Shown here in pieces: positions 60,053 to 64,000 of a DNA stretch of 64,000 bases. This stretch comes from JALQTD01 sp964390365 (lineage in GTDB: Bacteria; Bacteroidota; Bacteroidia; Flavobacteriales_D; Sanyastnellaceae): contig CAYMHW010000001.1 of NCBI GenBank assembly GCA_964390365.1, positions 26,568 to 90,567 of the forward strand, in the 5' to 3' direction. A program made the translations under genes and the position numbers. How positions within the stretch are numbered: position 1 is the first letter of the stretch; every line of letters starts with the position of its first letter. The notes below the pieces were generated by a model. The model saw only the letters and a program-made list of their open reading frames with translations, did not search any database and was not told the origin of the DNA.

Positions 60053-63000
60053 TCACTCGCAAGGAATTCCAAATCCTGAGAGCAGGATCAACAAATCGCT
60101 CGCCCCCACAACGCCGTCTTCATTCAAGTCACCTGGGCAAGCAGGGTCAAAGTTGCACGTTCCATCGTCGTTGATGGCAGCCGGATCATAATTCGTAGCC
60201 AATGCGATGGTGCAGCCTTCGGATTGGTCCACGGCCCGCAGCAATTGACCTGCTTCTGCGGAGTTGCCGCAGACGTCCGTTGCCACGTAAATCCGGGTCA
60301 CGCTGTAGGCTCCACCGTCCAAGCGCCCTGCGTAATCTGTGTAAGTGAGCGACGCATCATTCGCATCGGTCAGGGAAATGGAGTAAGCTTCATCTCCCCA
60401 CGTCGCTGGGTCCGTGGACAAGTCCACCACGCCCTGCAACGAAATCACCGGTGCGTCGAACTCACCAATGCACGTCGGCACCTCGTCGAAGTCGCAATTG
60501 CCATCCGAATCTGCATCCGTACAAATCGTACCCGCACAATCATCGTAACCTGCAGGCGGATAGGTGCACAAAGTCAAATCGTAGGCCAAGGCATCCGCAA
60601 CGTAGTTGCAAGCATTGACGTCACCGCATTCAGCGCAAGAACTGAACTCGCAGGTGCCATTTGATTCTGTAGCGTTCTCGTCGTAATTGCATGCGCTGGG
60701 GTTTACGCAACCCAACACCTCCAAGGGGTCGCACACTCCATCGTTGTCTTCGTCCACCAGGCAGTTGCCATCGCAGTCGTAGTGCGTGTCCGGGTAAGAA
60801 CATGATCCATCGTTGTCGGTGGCGGACGCATCGTAGTTGCATGCAGCGGAATCATCGCAACCCGCGACTTCGTTTGCATCGCAAACGCCATCGCCATCCG
60901 TGTCGGAGAGGCAAATGCCATCACAACCGTATCCCGGTTCAGGGAATACGCAGCTGATCGGCTCGCTCAACGTTGCGGTCTCATCGAAGTTGCAGGCTGC
61001 AGGGTTCATGCATCCAACACACGATGAGAATTCACAGCTGCCATCGGACTGAGTGGCCTGTGAGTCGTAGTTGCACGCGTTCTCATTCGTGCAGCCGGGA
61101 ACCTCAAGGACATCGCAAACCTGGTTGTTATCGGCGTCGCCATCGACCACCGTTCCCGTGCCGTCCGTTTCGCCGCTGCAGTAATCACAACCGGTCGGGA
61201 AAACGCATGATCCATCGGGGTTGGTGGCTGCGCTGTTGTAGTTGCAGGCGCCAGGCGTGACACAGCCCGCAACCTCATCTGCATCGCACACGCCATCGTT
61301 GTCCGCATCGTTGTCGATGACCACTCCCAATCCACACGTGTCGCAGGGCCCAACGGGGAACACACAAGACCCGTCAGACAGGGTTGCGGTGATGTCATAA
61401 TTGCAAGCGGTGGAGTTGAGGCATCCAGCACACGAACTGAATTCGCAAGAACCATTGTCCGAGTTGGCGGCTTCATTGTAGTTGCACGCCACGGCTACGG
61501 TGCAGCCCGAAATGGTGCATGAGCCGTCATCAAGGGTTGCCGTTCCGTCGTAGTTGTCTGCTGCAGCGTTGGTACAGCCGTAGCAAGAGGTGTAATCAGA
61601 ACAGCCCGTGTTGTACACCGCGTTTGCATTGTAGTCGCACGCGTCATCATCGGTACAACCGAAGCACGAATAATCGCAAGGGAGGTTGGGATCTCCGCCA
61701 GGTGCGTAGTTGCAAGCAGCGAAGTCCGAACAACCGGTCAAGGCCGTGGACGGACCGGGCATTCCGGCAATCATCCCTCCCAACCAGCAAACATCAAACA
61801 CGGGAAGGCCTTGAATGGTAGCCTCCGAGTTGTAGTTGGGAGCCCATGGAAGTACGCAACCGACCACACCGAGCACACACGTTCCATCGTCGAACGTGGC
61901 CAACGGGTCATAATTCACAGCACTTGCATCGGTGCACCCTTCAGTCTCGATTTGGTCAGGCGTCCCGTTCGCGTTCGCATCCAAAAGGGGCATGCCCGCA
62001 CAGTTGTAATAGAGCTGTGGGAACGTGCACTGTGAATAATCCGGCAAGGTTGCATCAGCATCGTAGTTGCATGCACTCGGTTCGGTGCACCCCACGCATG
62101 AAGTGGTATCGCAACCCGAGTTGAAGGTGGCTGAAGGATTGTAGTTGCAGGCCAAAGCATTCGTGCAGCCAACCACTTCTTCCTCATCGCAGATTCCATT
62201 TCCATTCACGTCGTTGTTGCAAATGCCGTTGCAATCGCGGTTGGGAAGGGCGTAGGAGCAGTTACCGGCATCGTCTGTTGCAGCTGAGGAATAATTGCAA
62301 GCTGCAGCGTCCGTACAACCAGCGATCTCCTGGAAGTTGCAGATTCCATCCCCATCGGTGTCGTTCAAGCACGCTCCGTCACAATCGAAACCATCCTCCG
62401 GGAAAACACAAGAGCTGAGCAGAGAAATGGTCGCTTCCGCGTTGTAGTTGCACGCCTCTTCAACCGTGCAGCCCGCGCAAGAAGTGTAATCGCAATTGCC
62501 ATCATCGTCCGTGGCGTTGCCATCGTAGTTGCAGGCCCCTGCATCGGTGCAACCCGCTACTTCCAATTCATCGCAAATTCCATCATCGTCCGCATCAGCA
62601 AGGCACGCCCCGTCACAATCCAAATACACTTCCGGGTAATTGCACGTTCCTGCATCCGTTGCCAACTCATTGTAATTGCACGCAGCGGAATCCTGGCAAC
62701 CCACCACCTCAAATGCATCGCAAATGCCATCACCGTCTTCATCGGAGAGGCATTCACCGTCGCAGTCGACTTCCTCGGTACCATAGATATCGACCGGGAA
62801 CAAGCAGGAGTTGGAGTCGGTGATCGTTGCAGAGGCATTGTAGTTGCAGGCGGTGACAATGGTGCAACCGCTGCAGCTCAAGTATTCGCAACTTCCGTCA
62901 TTCAGTGTCGCGTGGCAGTCGAAGTTGCACGCATTGGGTGCCGTGCAGCCTGAGATGTCCGCTGCGTCCGCGATTCCATTCATGTTGGCATCGGGCGCGA

Positions 63001-63700
63001 ACGAATCGCCCACTGCGACCATCACTTCGTGCCAAAGCCGTTGATTCCCGCAGTCATCGTAGATGGCCAAAGCAAGGGTGTAATAGCCCACCGCGGTCGG
63101 GTCGATTGAAGCAATGTTCTCATCCCCGAAAACAGCCCAAGCATTGCTGGCCAAGTTTTGGTTGGTCGCCAACTGAGAAATTTCAGAAGGATCCACATTG
63201 GAAAGGGCCATCAACTCAGCGTAGCTCAATTCGAACATGTCCGACGCCGAGTTGGTGTAGCATGGATCGAAATCCACGTACAACCGCACGTCAACGTCCG
63301 CGAAAGAAGCGGCTCCGAGGTCGACATAGACCAAGAAATTCCATGTGGCCAAACTCGTCGGCGTCGAATTGCTCGCACTGGTGGGTGAGTACCCCGTTGG
63401 TGCTTGGTATTTGCCATCCACGAAAGGCAAGTTGTCTGCCGGTGCAATCGAGGCCCGTCGCTTGACTCCAATGAATGCCTCGATTCCGCTGTTGGTGGCG
63501 ATTGCCAAATTGGAATCGGACACCCCAGTTCCCAACTCAGGCTGATTGAGTCCATCCAAAAAGTTCGAATCAGCGAACCAGTCGGCATTGAATTGTTGCG
63601 TCCACCCCGTAAGCGGAATGTCTGCCGGCTGGGTTGGACAAATCTGTGCCACGGACCATTGGACGATGGCGAGCAATGAAAAGGTCAGGATTGTGCGCAT
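60053..63700 (-). CDS. Giant Cys-rich repeat surface protein with dockerin-like C-terminus
   Basis: A 1215-residue exported protein: signal peptide (ILTFSLLAIVQWSVA/Q), a 220-residue N-terminal domain without repeats, then 22 copies (my count) of a repeat of the form GCTxxxACNYxxxATxxDGSCxY. Nine or more spacers between copies hold Ca-binding, thrombospondin-3-like segments such as DTDGDGICD and DEDNDGVCD. The C-terminal 50 residues contain CPGDLNEDGVVGASDLLILLSGFG, a dockerin/EF-hand-like segment, and no type A T9SS sorting motif. It is likely a large calcium-stabilised surface or adhesive protein. A weak TATTTTAG (63720-63727) lies 19 nt before the ATG. Confidence 0.85.
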   Translation of the reverse strand: MRTILTFSLLAIVQWSVAQICPTQPADIPLTGWTQQFNADWFADSNFLDGLNQPELGTGVSDSNLAIATNSGIEAFIGVKRRASIAPADNLPFVDGKYQAPTGYSPTSASNSTPTSLATWNFLVYVDLGAASFADVDVRLYVDFDPCYTNSASDMFELSYAELMALSNVDPSEISQLATNQNLASNAWAVFGDENIASIDPTAVGYYTLALAIYDDCGNQRLWHEVMVAVGDSFAPDANMNGIADAADISGCTAPNACNFDCHATLNDGSCEYLSCSGCTIVTACNYNASATITDSNSCLFPVDIYGTEEVDCDGECLSDEDGDGICDAFEVVGCQDSAACNYNELATDAGTCNYPEVYLDCDGACLADADDDGICDELEVAGCTDAGACNYDGNATDDDGNCDYTSCAGCTVEEACNYNAEATISLLSSCVFPEDGFDCDGACLNDTDGDGICNFQEIAGCTDAAACNYSSAATDDAGNCSYALPNRDCNGICNNDVNGNGICDEEEVVGCTNALACNYNPSATFNSGCDTTSCVGCTEPSACNYDADATLPDYSQCTFPQLYYNCAGMPLLDANANGTPDQIETEGCTDASAVNYDPLATFDDGTCVLGVVGCVLPWAPNYNSEATIQGLPVFDVCWLGGMIAGMPGPSTALTGCSDFAACNYAPGGDPNLPCDYSCFGCTDDDACDYNANAVYNTGCSDYTSCYGCTNAAADNYDGTATLDDGSCTISGCTVAVACNYNEAANSDNGSCEFSSCAGCLNSTACNYDITATLSDGSCVFPVGPCDTCGLGVVIDNDADNDGVCDADEVAGCVTPGACNYNSAATNPDGSCVFPTGCDYCSGETDGTGTVVDGDADNNQVCDVLEVPGCTNENACNYDSQATQSDGSCEFSSCVGCMNPAACNFDETATLSEPISCVFPEPGYGCDGICLSDTDGDGVCDANEVAGCDDSAACNYDASATDNDGSCSYPDTHYDCDGNCLVDEDNDGVCDPLEVLGCVNPSACNYDENATESNGTCEFSSCAECGDVNACNYVADALAYDLTLCTYPPAGYDDCAGTICTDADSDGNCDFDEVPTCIGEFDAPVISLQGVVDLSTDPATWGDEAYSISLTDANDASLTYTDYAGRLDGGAYSVTRIYVATDVCGNSAEAGQLLRAVDQSEGCTIALATNYDPAAINDDGTCNFDPACPGDLNEDGVVGASDLLILLSGFGIPCE
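60150..62960 (-). repeat. Protein-level tandem repeat array within the surface protein
   Basis: The 22 degenerate units cover this interval with a period of about 90-200 nt including spacers. Units diverge too much in DNA to look recently duplicated, though blocks such as the sequence for CNYN/CNYD recur nearly identically. Such arrays can collapse in short-read assemblies. Confidence 0.8.
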
Positions 63701-63728
63701 TGCGGTGAATTTGGTCTCGCTAAAATAA

Positions 63729-64000
63729 AACGCATTTTGGTTCGTTCGACGTAAATTATTAAGGTTGGAGGGATTCTTCGTCCGCCTTTGGACTTTTTGC
63801 CGTTCATTATGGCCTCAAAGCCTGCGATTGAACGCAAATTGAACGGTGGGGTCGCGGAGGCTTCAATGGGACCAGCGGACAGCGAGTTCGGATCGGTCCG
63901 CGCACGAATGGCATCGAGGACTTGCGGTCGCACCGGCCTCGAATTTGGATGAAAAGAAACAATACAAAATGAAACCATCGAATTGAATCCATTTGCAGTC
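63729..64000. other. Right-end region without a supported gene
   Basis: About 270 bases upstream of the surface protein gene. A 47-codon plus-strand frame at 63809-63952 (starting MASKPAIERK) is present but has no promoter, domain or partner I can support. No tRNA or hairpin was found. Confidence 0.4.

Noticed and set aside
60150..62960. Possible CRISPR-like periodic repeats
   Set aside because: The periodicity is in coding sequence (GCTxxxACNY units), repeats vary and spacers are not uniform.
63809..63952. 47-codon plus-strand frame near the right end
   Set aside because: No homology, promoter or neighbour supports it.
1..64000. tRNA genes, insertion sequences, prophage or plasmid features
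   Set aside because: I looked in all gaps and found no cloverleaf, transposase, integrase or terminal inverted repeat.

Overview
The window is chromosomal DNA of a Bacteroidota bacterium, most likely an aquatic or marine Flavobacteriales-like lineage with unusually high GC (clearly above 50% by eye). The evidence is type IX secretion (T9SS) C-terminal sorting domains, Cys-rich repeats typical of marine Bacteroidota surface proteins, a split transketolase, DUF2797, DUF6913-like and DUF5723-like proteins, and -7 boxes of the Bacteroidota type TAnnTTTG with no obvious Shine-Dalgarno sequences. There are no mobile elements, tRNAs, rRNAs or CRISPR arrays. The one RNA gene I see is rnpB.

Layout. 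1-3065 (+): transketolase N half (cut by the window edge), a secreted VWA protein and transketolase C half, all overlapping. 3072-4540 (-): a DapA-family protein lacking all catalytic residues and a DUF6913-like protein. 4637-5194 (+): an LPP20-like lipoprotein. 5195-8331 (-): ilvE, an outer-membrane barrel and a secreted MsrA. 8455-15018 (-): orphan LuxR-type response regulator, rnz, a T9SS cargo gene, a STAS protein, pyrB, pyrR and rpsA. 15058-19715 (-): a lamin-tail T9SS protein and a propeller protein with three SPOR-like units. 19833-21461 (+): pruA. 21528-24134 (-): a small HTH-like protein, rnpB and an M28 peptidase lipoprotein. 24167-26636 (+): a PD40 lipoprotein, a short pseudouridine synthase and plsC. 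26633-34777 (-): fadH-like reductase, a 1477-residue uncharacterised exported protein, prmA and tpiA. 34815-37933 (+): recQ and rlmI-like. 37930-39950 (-): pdxH and a cysteine-dioxygenase/methyltransferase fusion. 40056-42680: a 74-residue protein, a PhoD-type lipoprotein and a T9SS protein. 43015-51060 (+): paaZ, an S41-like protease, a small CxxC protein, a GH92 glycosidase and a class III aminotransferase. 51057-53906 (-): an esterase and an M14 peptidase. 53951-60005: yqgE, a DUF2797 protein, a T9SS protein, a Rossmann/hydrolase fusion, a thioredoxin-like protein and a phospholipid-methyltransferase-like protein. 60053-63700 (-): a 1215-residue Cys-rich repeat protein.

How it fits together. 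Much of the window is housekeeping: pyrimidine synthesis and control, translation, tRNA/rRNA/protein modification, pentose phosphate and triose metabolism, branched-chain and proline metabolism. This is mixed with an exported protein, peptide and glycan degradation set (M28, M14, S41, GH92, PD40 proteins) and T9SS surface proteins. Packing is very tight. Many neighbours overlap by ATGA or TGATG, and five convergent pairs end in a shared TTAA or a TGATCA. About ten genes have a -7 box only 3-6 nt before the start codon, which suggests leaderless mRNAs.

Most interesting candidates: the thiol dioxygenase-methyltransferase fusion (38571-39950), the catalytically emptied DapA homologue (3072-3998), the Rossmann-hydrolase fusion (56475-57851), the giant exported protein (28654-33087), the propeller + triple-SPOR protein (16749-19715) and the leaderless promoter architecture.
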